A DNA stretch of 64,000 nucleotides, from positions 62,001-126,000 of the forward strand of contig JAJDXQ010000036.1 in NCBI GenBank assembly GCA_022823185.1. Reading direction: 5' to 3'. Positions 8,045 through 15,784 of this stretch are shown in pieces. A program made the position numbers and the translations under genes. Each line of letters starts with the position of its first letter. The first letter of the stretch is position 1. This stretch comes from Caldilineaceae bacterium (lineage in GTDB: Bacteria > Chloroflexota > Anaerolineae > Caldilineales > Caldilineaceae). Under the pieces are notes generated by a model. The model was not told the origin of the DNA. It made no database searches and saw only the letters and a program-made list of their open reading frames with translations.

Positions 8045-8761
8045 ATGCCTTGCAGGATCGGGATTATTGGCGACGGTCCGACTGACCTGAGTATTGTTGG
8101 GCGGCTCGCAGAGTGCGCAGCTACCCTCAATGTGAGCCGTACCCTATCCGTGGAGCTAATCGAGCTCCGTCGTCAGAATCTTCGGGACGCGGTGGACAGA
8201 TACTGGAAGGAAGCGATCCGCTCGGACGATTACAGTGTCACAGGACGGGCCGGCCTGAAGCTACTTGGCGCGGCGTCTGCGATGCTTCATGGCGCCATCA
8301 ACGACTTTGAGAGCAGTCTGCGGGGCGAAGGAGTCTCCTGGAGGGATGTTATCGTCCTTTCCACTGATACAGAGCGACACTTTGCAACTTCTGACAGGTA
8401 CTTTGACGCTTGGGCCACACACATGCCAAAGATCCTGTTGACCGCAGCCGAGAAGACGTGTCATCAACTGATTCAATGGGGACGCGATCCCTCTATTGTT
8501 CCAACCATCGTTCCGTTGCCGCTGTTCCCGTCTTCCGAAACGATTGTGGCGGCGGCAAAGGACAACTTCGGCGCCATTCACGGCTTGCGTCCGGGCGAAT
8601 TGAAGGTGAAGCTATACAACGTAAGAGATCTGAAAATGCTCTCGAGAGAAGAGTTCGAGAGACAGGCAATGGAACCGCTTACCAGGAATTCAATCGAGCA
8701 GATCTTCAGGCTCATTCCCGAGAGCAGACCACTTATCCATGTTCTGCTTCAACGATGGTAA
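8045..8761 (+). CDS. TOPRIM-like (DUF4276-like?) partner of the AAA ATPase
   Basis: A 238-residue protein I cannot place in a named family with certainty. It opens with CRIGIIGDGPTDLSIVGRL, a strand-loop-helix resembling the start of TOPRIM/DUF4276 proteins, where a VEGxTE-type motif is usual; here the acidic residues would be the Asp pair of GDGPTD. A second acidic motif, IVLSTDTERHF, near residue 103 follows a hydrophobic strand, as the DxD of TOPRIM does. The rest is mainly helical. It begins 6 nt after the ATPase stop and shares that gene's AT-richer composition, so the two are probably co-translated and functionally linked. A metal-dependent nuclease role is an inference. Confidence 0.75.
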   Translation: MPCRIGIIGDGPTDLSIVGRLAECAATLNVSRTLSVELIELRRQNLRDAVDRYWKEAIRSDDYSVTGRAGLKLLGAASAMLHGAINDFESSLRGEGVSWRDVIVLSTDTERHFATSDRYFDAWATHMPKILLTAAEKTCHQLIQWGRDPSIVPTIVPLPLFPSSETIVAAAKDNFGAIHGLRPGELKVKLYNVRDLKMLSREEFERQAMEPLTRNSIEQIFRLIPESRPLIHVLLQRW

Positions 8762-8800
8762 GGGGTATGCGTTTTCCCAAGATTGCTCTCAATCGGGAGG

Positions 8801-8811
8801 AACAACCGAGA
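8801..8811. repeat. 11-bp direct repeat, right copy (AACAACCGAGA)
   Basis: Identical to 6518-6528; lies 40 nt after the TOPRIM-like gene and 44 nt before the permease start, marking the right border of the proposed island. Confidence 0.55.
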
Positions 8812-8855
8812 ATAGTTTTAGGCTTTCGGTGAGCAGGACATAGAAGGGTTAGGTT

Positions 8856-9767
8856 TTGGCCTCATTGCGAAAAAACTCTCGCCGGCTGCTTTGGACGGAG
8901 GCGAGGGACGGCTATCTGTTCATATTGCCCTGGATACTGGGGTTCATCATTTTCACGGCGGGGCCGATGCTGGCGTCGCTGTATATTTCGTTTACGCGTT
9001 GGGAGATGGTGACGCCTTCGGTGTGGGTGGGCCCGGCGCAGTATGTGAAGCTCTTCAACGATGACAGGTTCTGGCTGAGCCTGTACAATACGAGCTATTA
9101 CGTGTTCATCGGGGTGCCGCTGCATCTCTTCATGGCGCTGCTGGCGGCGCTGGCGGTGAATCTGAATCTGCGGGGCATCCGCTTTTTCCGGACGGCGTAC
9201 TATGTGCCGTCGCTGACGCCTGTGGTGGCCAATTCGATATTGTGGGTGTGGATTTTTCACCCGAATTGGGGGCTGGCGAACGCGTTTTTGCAGTGGATCG
9301 GGTTGGAGGGGCTCTACTGGCTGCAGGATCCGCGGCTGGCGAAACCGGCGCTGATCGTGATGAGCTTCTGGTCGATCGGGGGCCAGATGGTGATCTTGCT
9401 GGCGGGGCTGAAGGGCATACCGGTGGAGTTGTACGAGGCGGCATCGATCGACGGCGCGAACTGGTGGGGGCGTTTCTGGCGGATTACGCTGCCTTTGCTG
9501 ACGCCGGCCCTGTTTTTCAATCTGATTATCGCGATTATCGGGGCGTTTCAGGTGTTTACGCAGGCCTACATCATGACCGAGGGCGGTCCGAACTATTCGA
9601 CTTTATTCTACCTGCTGTATCTGTTCCGGGCGGCATTTGAGAATTTCCGGATGGGCTACGCCTCGGCGATGGCATGGGTCCTGTTTATCATCGTCCTGCT
9701 ATTTACGATTCTGCAGTTTGCGCTGTCGGATCGCTGGGTTTTTTACGAAGGAGACTTGCGCCGCTAG
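8856..9767 (+). CDS. Carbohydrate ABC transporter permease (MalF/UgpA type)
   Basis: A 303-residue inner-membrane permease with about six hydrophobic spans. The first (YLFILPWILGFIIFTAG) is near residue 20. The cytoplasmic EAA loop that docks the ATPase is read as EAASIDGANWWGRFWRITLP near residue 200. The start is TTG at 8856, with AGAAGG about 8 nt upstream. It partners the permease at 9790 and most likely the binding protein at 5079, from which it is separated by the inserted island. No ATPase gene is adjacent. Confidence 0.92.
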   Translation: MASLRKNSRRLLWTEARDGYLFILPWILGFIIFTAGPMLASLYISFTRWEMVTPSVWVGPAQYVKLFNDDRFWLSLYNTSYYVFIGVPLHLFMALLAALAVNLNLRGIRFFRTAYYVPSLTPVVANSILWVWIFHPNWGLANAFLQWIGLEGLYWLQDPRLAKPALIVMSFWSIGGQMVILLAGLKGIPVELYEAASIDGANWWGRFWRITLPLLTPALFFNLIIAIIGAFQVFTQAYIMTEGGPNYSTLFYLLYLFRAAFENFRMGYASAMAWVLFIIVLLFTILQFALSDRWVFYEGDLRR

Positions 9768-9789
9768 GGCGCGGGGAATCATTTTGGGG

Positions 9790-10644
9790 ATGCAAACGTT
9801 ACGCAGCCGGGCCGCAATCGAAGTACTGCTGGCCGGATTCTGGTATTTGACGCTGAGTGCTTTCGCGCTGGTATTAGCGTTGCCTCTGGTCTGGCTGCTG
9901 TCGACATCATTGAAGACAGGCAGTCAGACATTCCTGATGCCGCCCAAGTGGATCCCGGAACCGATTGTGTGGAGCAACTATTCGGAGGCGTTCAAGGCGG
10001 TAGCGTTTCACGAGTATTTCTGGAACACGGCGCGAATCGTGATTTTCGCGACGACCGGGACGCTGTTGACTGCCTCGCTGGCGGCGTACGCGTTTGCGCG
10101 GCTGCGATTTCCGTTGCGGGAGCCGCTCTTTCTGCTCGTGCTGTCCACGATCATGCTGCCTTCGATCGTAACGCTGATTCCGACCTTCATCGTGTTTCGG
10201 ACGTTGGGGTGGATCGATACGTTTTTGCCGTTGATCGTGCCGTTGTGGTTCGGCGGGGGCGCGTTCAACATCTTCCTGTTTCGCCAGTTCTTCATGACGA
10301 TTCCGCTGGAGCTGGACGAAGCGGCGCGCATTGACGGAGCGAGCAATTTACGCATTTACTGGGGCGTGATTCTACCGCTTTCAAAGCCAGTGTTGGCGAC
10401 GATAGCAGTGTTTGCGTTTATACACAATTGGAACGACTTCTTTGAGCCGCTGATCTATCTTCAGAGCCCCGAGAATTGGACAATGGCGATTGGCTTGCGG
10501 GGCTTTCGAGGGCTTTACTCGACCGAGTGGAACCTGATGATGGCGGCTTCAACAGCGATGATCGCGCCGCTGCTCGTTCTGTTCTTTTTTGCGCAGCGGT
10601 ACTTTGTGAGCGGCATTCAGATGAGTGGATTGGCGGGGAGATGA
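9790..10644 (+). CDS. Carbohydrate ABC transporter permease (MalG/UgpE type)
   Basis: A 284-residue permease with six predicted spans. The EAA loop reads EAARIDGASNLRIYWGVILP, and the MalG-type C-terminus ends in FVSGIQMSGLAGR. The frame stays open into the preceding permease, but MQTLRSRAAIEVL at 9790 follows a short spacer after that gene's stop. A TTG two codons upstream (9784), with GGGG about 7 nt before it, is an alternative start. The stop overlaps the amidohydrolase start (ATGA), indicating translational coupling. Confidence 0.92.
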   Translation: MQTLRSRAAIEVLLAGFWYLTLSAFALVLALPLVWLLSTSLKTGSQTFLMPPKWIPEPIVWSNYSEAFKAVAFHEYFWNTARIVIFATTGTLLTASLAAYAFARLRFPLREPLFLLVLSTIMLPSIVTLIPTFIVFRTLGWIDTFLPLIVPLWFGGGAFNIFLFRQFFMTIPLELDEAARIDGASNLRIYWGVILPLSKPVLATIAVFAFIHNWNDFFEPLIYLQSPENWTMAIGLRGFRGLYSTEWNLMMAASTAMIAPLLVLFFFAQRYFVSGIQMSGLAGR

Positions 10645-11708
10645 TAGAAAAAAACGGGCTGGTGGTTGATACGGATGTTCACCCGGCCGTGAATCCAGAG
10701 CGCGTGCGGGAGCGGTTGCCTGAACCGTGGCGGACTCGATATGGCGGCGGCAACCGAGGTCCCGGCAACCTGGGCTGGTGGAATCCGATGGGAGTGGAGC
10801 GCGCGGACGTGAGTTTGGTGGACGGGCGCAGGATACACGGTGACCCGGATCTGCTCCTTGAGCGCTTTCTCGACAGATACGGGATAGACTACTGTGTGTT
10901 TTTGCCCGGCGGCATCCTGCACATGGCGCAGTCACCGGAACCGGACTTTGCGGCGGCGGTGATCAGCGCGGTGAATGATGTGTTTGTGGAGGAGTGGCTG
11001 CCGAGTAGTCCCAGGTTTCTGAATTCGATTGGTGTATACGCCCACGTGCCGGAGATGGCGGTTGCGGAGATACACCGGCTGGGGGGGCATCCGCAGGTTG
11101 TGCAGGTGCAGCTGCCGAGCGGTGCGCGCACCCCGATGGGTCAGCGTGTATTTCATCCGATCTATGAGGCGGCGAGCGAATACGGGCTGGCCATTGCGAT
11201 TCATCCGGGATCGGAAGGGGTGGGCCTGTCGGGCCCGCCGAATGCGGCGGGGTATCCGACGAGTTATTTTGAGTGGCATACGACGCTGGTGAACAGTTAT
11301 ATTGCACATTTGACGAGTATGCTGGCAGAGGGCGTGTTTACGAAGTTTCCTGACTTGAAGTTTGTGATGGTGGAGGGGGGGATTTCGTGGCTGCCGCCGA
11401 TTCTGTGGCGGTTGGACAAGAACTGGAAGGCGTTGCACTCGACTGTGCCCTGGTTGAATGAGCTGCCGAGCGAGGTTGCGGCGCGGCATATCCGGTTGAC
11501 GACACAGCCCCTGGAGGAGCCCCCGGACGACGGGCATTTTCACCAGATGCTGGAGATGTTTGCGGCGGAAGAGATGCTGATGTTTTCGAGTGACTTTCCC
11601 CACTGGGACGGTGACGCCCCGGATTTTGCAGTGCGGCAGTTCCCGGAGGGGCTGCGGTCGCGGATTATGGGCAGGACGGCCGCCGAGTTGTATGGATTGG
11701 ACGGATAG
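10641..11708 (+). CDS. Amidohydrolase family protein (amidohydrolase_2 / ACMSD-like)
   Basis: A 355-residue metal-dependent hydrolase or decarboxylase of the amidohydrolase_2 group. The N-terminal metal motif reads VDTDVHP, a central strand carries AIHPGS, and the C-terminal FSSDFPHWDGD carries the conserved Asp. Family members hydrolyse lactones or decarboxylate aromatic acids; the substrate here is unknown. The start is ATG 10641, four bases overlapping the permease stop, so it belongs to the transporter operon and may act on the imported compound. Confidence 0.88.
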   Translation: MIEKNGLVVDTDVHPAVNPERVRERLPEPWRTRYGGGNRGPGNLGWWNPMGVERADVSLVDGRRIHGDPDLLLERFLDRYGIDYCVFLPGGILHMAQSPEPDFAAAVISAVNDVFVEEWLPSSPRFLNSIGVYAHVPEMAVAEIHRLGGHPQVVQVQLPSGARTPMGQRVFHPIYEAASEYGLAIAIHPGSEGVGLSGPPNAAGYPTSYFEWHTTLVNSYIAHLTSMLAEGVFTKFPDLKFVMVEGGISWLPPILWRLDKNWKALHSTVPWLNELPSEVAARHIRLTTQPLEEPPDDGHFHQMLEMFAAEEMLMFSSDFPHWDGDAPDFAVRQFPEGLRSRIMGRTAAELYGLDG

Positions 11709-11763
11709 CATGTAGGGGAAGAGGACGAGCCGCGCAAGGGCGCAAAAAACGAGTTTCTGAATT

Positions 11764-11788
11764 GGGGGGCCGGGGCGCGCGGTCCCCC
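11764..11788 (+). terminator. Probable intrinsic terminator of the ABC importer operon
   Basis: A 9-bp GC stem with one G-U pair: arms GGGGGGCCG (11764-11772) and CGGTCCCCC (11780-11788) with a 7-nt loop, followed by the T-rich TTTCTGATCTTT. It lies 56 nt after the amidohydrolase stop. Confidence 0.6.
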
Positions 11789-11872
11789 TTTCTGATCTTT
11801 AGGGGTCTGGCGGAGGCAATGTGGGGGTAGGTCTCAAGTTGGTTGTCTGCGAAGCGCGGCGAAGGGCGATTA

Positions 11873-11895
11873 ATCCGCGAAGGTGCGCGAAGAAC
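11873..11895. repeat. Intergenic periodic repeat, type B copy 1 (TCCGCGAAGG..GCGAAG)
   Basis: The unit ATCCGCGAAGGTGCGCGAAG recurs in diverged form at 17616-17646 and 53405-53426, always outside genes. Function unknown. Confidence 0.55.
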
Positions 11896-12083
11896 GGCTG
11901 GGGCACGCGTGAAACGTCTGTCAGGTCTTCGGGCCAAGCCGCGGCACTGGCGGCGAGTAAGGGATCCCACAAAGGACGGTGCAGTGTGGGGGAAGGCCGC
12001 TGGGGACAGGCCAGGGTCGCCCGCCAAAGGTGAAAGGGTAGTAGTCAATGGGTGGCGGGGCGGGAATCTTGAGGAGGTGGCGT

Positions 12084-12890
12084 ATGGTTGGAGCGGAAGG
12101 GTTGGGGCGGGCGCTGGCGGAGGTATGGCAGGCGTGCGGTGTCTTGGCCATTGGAGTGGAGTCGCTTCCCGGAGACCGCGAGGGCGCGTACTTGGTTCAG
12201 GACAAGATGACGGAAGTATTGGAAAGCGAGTTTGGCGAGACGGTTGCGGGGTGGAAAGTGGGGGCGACGAGTGTGGGCGTTCAGCGGGCGGAGGGATATG
12301 ACGGGCCGATACCGGGGAGGATTTTTGGCACGACAGTTTACAGGGACGGGGCGGTTGTGCCGCGCGCGCGGCTTCAGCAGGGAATGGTCGAGGCGGAAGT
12401 TGGATTTCGGTTCAGCGCTAAACCGAAGGAGCGGGAGGGCGCATTTACGGCAGTGGACCTGGTTGGGCTAGTGGAGGCGATGCCGGCACTCGATATTACG
12501 AGCACACGCTATGCCGCCGGGTGCCGGGCCGGTTGGACGCCAATGCAGAATATGCTGGCGGGGATCGCGGACAATGGGAATGGCGGGCTGGTCGTCTTGG
12601 GCGAGGCGGCGGCGAACTGGCAGGTGTTGGACCTGAAGCAGATGTTGGCGGCGCTGCAGGTTAACGATAGGGAGACGGCGCCGCATCTGCTGGGCGCGCG
12701 GCGGCGCGATCCCATTGAGGCGCTGGCGTGGACTGTAAACCACGTGTACGAGCGCGGCTTTGGAATCAGGGCCGGCGATGTGGTGTTGACAGGCTCGCTC
12801 ACGGAACCCCAGGAGCTTCATGCTGGGGACAGGGTGGAGTGCAGGATGCCCGGGTTGGGCAGTGTGCGCTGTCAGGTAAGTTTGGCGTAG
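12084..12890 (+). CDS. 2-keto-4-pentenoate hydratase/FAH-superfamily protein
   Basis: A 268-residue protein of the MhpD-type hydratase branch of the fumarylacetoacetase superfamily. Recognisable segments are AGWKVGATS near residue 57, the acidic pair in VEAEVGFRF near 115, ALDITSTRY near 150 and DVVLTGSLTEP near the C-terminus. Such enzymes hydrate 2-hydroxy-penta-2,4-dienoate or related enols in meta-cleavage-type pathways with Mg2+. The frame extends 12 codons upstream, but AGGAGG lies 6 nt before ATG 12084. Its 3' end overlaps the convergent FkbM gene by 19 bp. Confidence 0.88.
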   Translation: MVGAEGLGRALAEVWQACGVLAIGVESLPGDREGAYLVQDKMTEVLESEFGETVAGWKVGATSVGVQRAEGYDGPIPGRIFGTTVYRDGAVVPRARLQQGMVEAEVGFRFSAKPKEREGAFTAVDLVGLVEAMPALDITSTRYAAGCRAGWTPMQNMLAGIADNGNGGLVVLGEAAANWQVLDLKQMLAALQVNDRETAPHLLGARRRDPIEALAWTVNHVYERGFGIRAGDVVLTGSLTEPQELHAGDRVECRMPGLGSVRCQVSLA

Positions 12891-13624
12891 ATGTCTCCGC
12901 TGTTCTGACCGAGTTCCAGACTGTTCAACCGCGCTGTCATCTTGTCGGGCGTGAGCCAGGTCCGCTCCTGCAGCTGTTGCGATTCGCCTGGACTCCAGTT
13001 GTACAGGTAGCGGCCCAGGGATTCGAGTCGGGCGATGCAGGCGATGGCCTGGGCGGCGACGGCCGGGATGTATTCAAACGAGATTAGGGGCAGGGGCTGC
13101 GAAAGGCCGCTGAGGACGTCGAGCTCGGCGCCTTCAACATCTATTTTGCAGAGGTCGGGCAGGCCGAAGCGGGTGATGAGGCCGTCGAGCGTTGTTTGCG
13201 GTGCGGTGACGGCGTCATCCCAGGAGACGCGGGCGAAGGAGGGCGAGCGGGCAACCTGGTCTTTCCAGGCGGAGGCGGTGGTGGAGACGGTGGGTGTACG
13301 GCGGCTGATGTGGAGGGCGGCTGCGCCTTGCTGGCTGCCGAGGGCTGCAGGGATGAGGGTGAAATCGCTGTTGCGGCCGTAGAGCTTGCGCAGGAGGGCG
13401 GCGAAGATTGGTTGGGGCTCGACGGCGACGCAGGATGCGCCGAGGCGGAGGAAGACGCGGGAGCGGTTGCCCACGTGAGCGCCGACGTCGAATACGAGGG
13501 CGCCTGGGCGGATGAACTGGGCATAGAAGCGGCGGTCACGGCGGGCGCGGCCGGGCTTGCCGTAGTAAATGAGGAGCGAACGGGCGAGGCCCCAGGCGGT
13601 CCAGAAGTTGGCGGCGGGCGTCAT
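12872..13624 (-). CDS. FkbM family methyltransferase
   Basis: A 250-residue SAM-dependent methyltransferase. The SAM-binding motif I is VFDVGAHVGNRS near residue 42, followed by the acidic strand end CVAVEPQP. The FkbM-specific LCKIDVEGAELDVLSG occurs near residue 155. FkbM proteins O-methylate sugars, lipids or natural products. The start overlaps the stop of the upstream spermidine-synthase-like gene (ATGA), so the two are translated together. The substrate is unknown. Confidence 0.9.
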   Translation of the reverse strand: MTPAANFWTAWGLARSLLIYYGKPGRARRDRRFYAQFIRPGALVFDVGAHVGNRSRVFLRLGASCVAVEPQPIFAALLRKLYGRNSDFTLIPAALGSQQGAAALHISRRTPTVSTTASAWKDQVARSPSFARVSWDDAVTAPQTTLDGLITRFGLPDLCKIDVEGAELDVLSGLSQPLPLISFEYIPAVAAQAIACIARLESLGRYLYNWSPGESQQLQERTWLTPDKMTARLNSLELGQNSGDIYAKLT

Positions 13625-14553
13625 GGCGGCGGGAGGCCGGGAGGATGCCGAGGGGAGGGCCGGACCGGGTCCGCGCCTGGCGCGACAGGGTCGGGGTGCA
13701 GTTGTCGGAGGCGGGAGGTCCAGAAGGAGAGGGAGAAGAGAAAGTCATGTCGCTGGGCCAGGGCTCGTGTTTCTTCAAGCAGCTGTTCAGGCGTGCGCGG
13801 GGGCAGGTCGGTTGCGAAGAAGACGGTTGTGCTGCCGCGGCCGCGGCAGGTGTAGACTGTGGAAAAGAGGGCGCGGAGGGCGCTGGCAACGCTATGGAAA
13901 GCGGGGTCGTTGTTGCCTAGATTTATGGCGAGGAGGCCGTGGGGGGGGATGCGATTGCGGCAGAGGGCGAGAAAGGCAGCTTCGGTGGCGTGTTCGGGCG
14001 AAACGCCATGGTCGCAGAAGATGTCGAGGAGCATGAGGTCGTAGCTGGCGGTGTCCTGCTGCAGGAAGGCGCGGACGTCGGAAACGGAGAGTGAAAGGCG
14101 GTCGTCGGGTTGGAAGCCGAAGAAGCGGGTCGCGGCGGTGACGACAGGTGCGGCGATTTCGACACAGGTGAGACGGGCGTGCGTGAGGTGATGGTGGAGC
14201 GTGGTGGCGAGGCAGCCGCCGCCGAGCCCGCTGAGAAAGATGGAACGGGGGGAGGGAAGCCAGAGAAGGGAGAGGATCATCGCCTGGGTGTAGGAGCTCT
14301 GGAGGCGGAGAGGCTGGCGCAGGTCCAGGGCGCTCTGAATCCAGTCGGTATTGGCAGTTTCAGCGTCCAGCATCCAGAGGACGAGGCGCTGGCCTTCGCG
14401 GGTGACGGCGACGTAGTAGCCCTGCCACTGTTCAGTGAAAAGGGTGGTTTCGCGGGTTTCGGCCCAGCGGCGGGCGTTGCGGAGCAGGCGGGCTTCGTTG
14501 GCTTGCTGCCAGGGATCTATGGGGTGGGATCTTTCTTGGCTGTCAGCGTTCAT
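13621..14553 (-). CDS. Spermidine synthase-like (SpeE-fold) protein
   Basis: A 310-residue protein with the aminopropyltransferase/SAM-binding Rossmann core. The glycine-rich strand is read as IFLSGLGGGCLATTL near residue 105, the acidic end as LTCVEIAAPVV near 130, and the catalytic-loop region as YDLMLLDIFCDHGVSP near 175. It lacks a clear GGG[ED]G polyamine-synthase signature, so true spermidine synthesis is doubtful and a stand-alone methyltransferase-like role is possible. It is coupled to the FkbM methyltransferase downstream. Confidence 0.75.
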   Translation of the reverse strand: MNADSQERSHPIDPWQQANEARLLRNARRWAETRETTLFTEQWQGYYVAVTREGQRLVLWMLDAETANTDWIQSALDLRQPLRLQSSYTQAMILSLLWLPSPRSIFLSGLGGGCLATTLHHHLTHARLTCVEIAAPVVTAATRFFGFQPDDRLSLSVSDVRAFLQQDTASYDLMLLDIFCDHGVSPEHATEAAFLALCRNRIPPHGLLAINLGNNDPAFHSVASALRALFSTVYTCRGRGSTTVFFATDLPPRTPEQLLEETRALAQRHDFLFSLSFWTSRLRQLHPDPVAPGADPVRPSPRHPPGLPPP

Positions 14554-14715
14554 TGGTTTCGGCTTTCGGGCTTCGTCTTATCATAATGACTGACAGGAGA
14601 AAATTCAAGGGCGCGGGAACGGCGGGGACGTGGGAATGATTTGGATGATTCCGTGCGAGCGGAAATGGGCGTTCACAGGGGATGTTTTCTGTGGTGAATG
14701 GGAGGGATGACAGGG

Positions 14716-15669
14716 ATGGCTGACGTTGTCAGGCCGGATGGGCCTACCTTTTATTTTATCGGGGTAACGACGGGGCAGTCTTCGTCGAGGCGCGTTTTTC
14801 CGCTGTGGATGGAGGCGCTGGGGCGCGAGGAAGTGTCGCTGGTGGGGATTGATATGGCGATTCACGATGCGCCTGAGCGATACCGGCAGGTGGTGCGGGA
14901 GATTAAGGAGGGTCCGCTGGCGCTGGGTGCGCTGGTGACGACGCATAAGATCGACCTGCTGGCGGCGGCGCGGGACCTGTTTGACGAGCTTGGGCCGTAT
15001 GCCAGGGCGACGGGAGAGGTCTCGAGCATCGCGAAGGATGGTAACAGGCTGGTGGGAAGGGCGACTGATCCTGTCGCGGGCGGGTTGAGCCTGGATTCGA
15101 TTCTAGGTGAAAGATACTTTGGACGGACGGGCGGCGATGCGCTGATGCTGGGGGCAGGCGGTTCGGCGGTTGCGTTGACGTTACACCTGATTGGGAAGGA
15201 AAGGGAGGCGGACAGACCGCGGCGGATTGTGGTGGTCAACCGGTCGGCGCCGCGCCTGGCGCGGTTGCGGGAGATGGTGGAGCGGGAGTTGGCGGCGAAG
15301 AGAGGAGCGATAGAGTTTGCGTTTATACAGAACAGTGAGCCGCGGCGCAACGATGAGGTATTGGCTGGTCTGGCGCCGGGGAGTCTGGTGGTCAATGCGA
15401 CGGGGATGGGGAAGGATACACCGGGTTCGCCGTTAACGAACCGCGCGGTGTTTCCCAGAGGCGCGGTTGTGTGGGAGCTGAATTATCGGGGCGAGTTGGA
15501 TTTCATGCGGCAGGCGGAGGCGCAGGCGGCCGAGCGCGGGCTTACGGTGGCGGATGGGTGGGAGTATTTTGTGCATGGATGGACGCAGGTGATTTCGCAC
15601 GTGTTGCATGTGGAGATTGACAGGGAGATGTTTGGGCGGCTGTCAGACCTGGCAGTGGGGGTCAGGTAG
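14716..15669 (+). CDS. Shikimate dehydrogenase-like family protein
   Basis: About 317 residues with the two-domain shikimate/quinate dehydrogenase layout. The N-terminal substrate domain has GVTTGQSSSRRVFPLW and ALVTTHK, where the conserved catalytic Lys would be. The Rossmann segment is ALMLGAGGSAVALTL. The VVNATGMGKDTPGSP segment corresponds to the usual NATPxGM motif. In-frame ATGs lie at 14698, 14707 and 14716; GGAGG at 14701-14705 best serves 14716 (10-nt spacing). It is longer than AroE (about 275 residues) and has no aro neighbours, so a paralog acting on another hydroxy acid is likely. Confidence 0.82.
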   Translation: MADVVRPDGPTFYFIGVTTGQSSSRRVFPLWMEALGREEVSLVGIDMAIHDAPERYRQVVREIKEGPLALGALVTTHKIDLLAAARDLFDELGPYARATGEVSSIAKDGNRLVGRATDPVAGGLSLDSILGERYFGRTGGDALMLGAGGSAVALTLHLIGKEREADRPRRIVVVNRSAPRLARLREMVERELAAKRGAIEFAFIQNSEPRRNDEVLAGLAPGSLVVNATGMGKDTPGSPLTNRAVFPRGAVVWELNYRGELDFMRQAEAQAAERGLTVADGWEYFVHGWTQVISHVLHVEIDREMFGRLSDLAVGVR

Positions 15670-15744
15670 GGAAGCTGCGGTTACCAGTTGTTTAGGGCAG
15701 TGAGCAGCGTGCAGGGGTTGGTTTAAGGGAGTGAGAGTACGAAG

Positions 15745-15769
15745 TAGGGCGCCCGCGAGGGGCGCCCTA
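15745..15769. repeat. REP-like palindrome, copy 1 (perfect 10-bp arms)
   Basis: TAGGGCGCCC (15745-15754), loop GCGAG, GGGCGCCCTA (15760-15769). It lies between convergent genes and could form a bidirectional terminator. Related copies are at 41084, 53475-53495 and 57869-57889. Confidence 0.65.
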
Positions 15770-15784
15770 TGGGGAGGAGTTCTG

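Larger units (their letters stand above)
6518..8811 (+). mobile_element. Candidate inserted island: AAA ATPase plus TOPRIM-like gene
   Basis: A 2.3-kb block sits between the binding-protein gene and the permease genes of one ABC importer, where normally only a short gap exists. Its ends coincide with an 11-bp direct repeat. Base use inside is clearly more AT-rich than the neighbouring transporter genes, by eye. It encodes no transposase or integrase, so the mechanism of entry is unknown. Both genes read in the direction of the operon and end before the permease ribosome site, so the permeases may still be transcribed by read-through. Confidence 0.55.
11709..12083. other. Gene-free stretch after the transporter operon
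   Basis: No coding sequence is supported. It holds a terminator-like hairpin at 11764-11788 and a type B periodic repeat at 11873-11895. The short open frames here read as low-complexity Arg/Gly-rich sequence. Confidence 0.6.

Noticed and set aside
6438-8855. Insertion sequence carrying the ATPase pair
   Set aside because: No transposase, integrase or terminal inverted repeats found; only the short direct repeat supports insertion.
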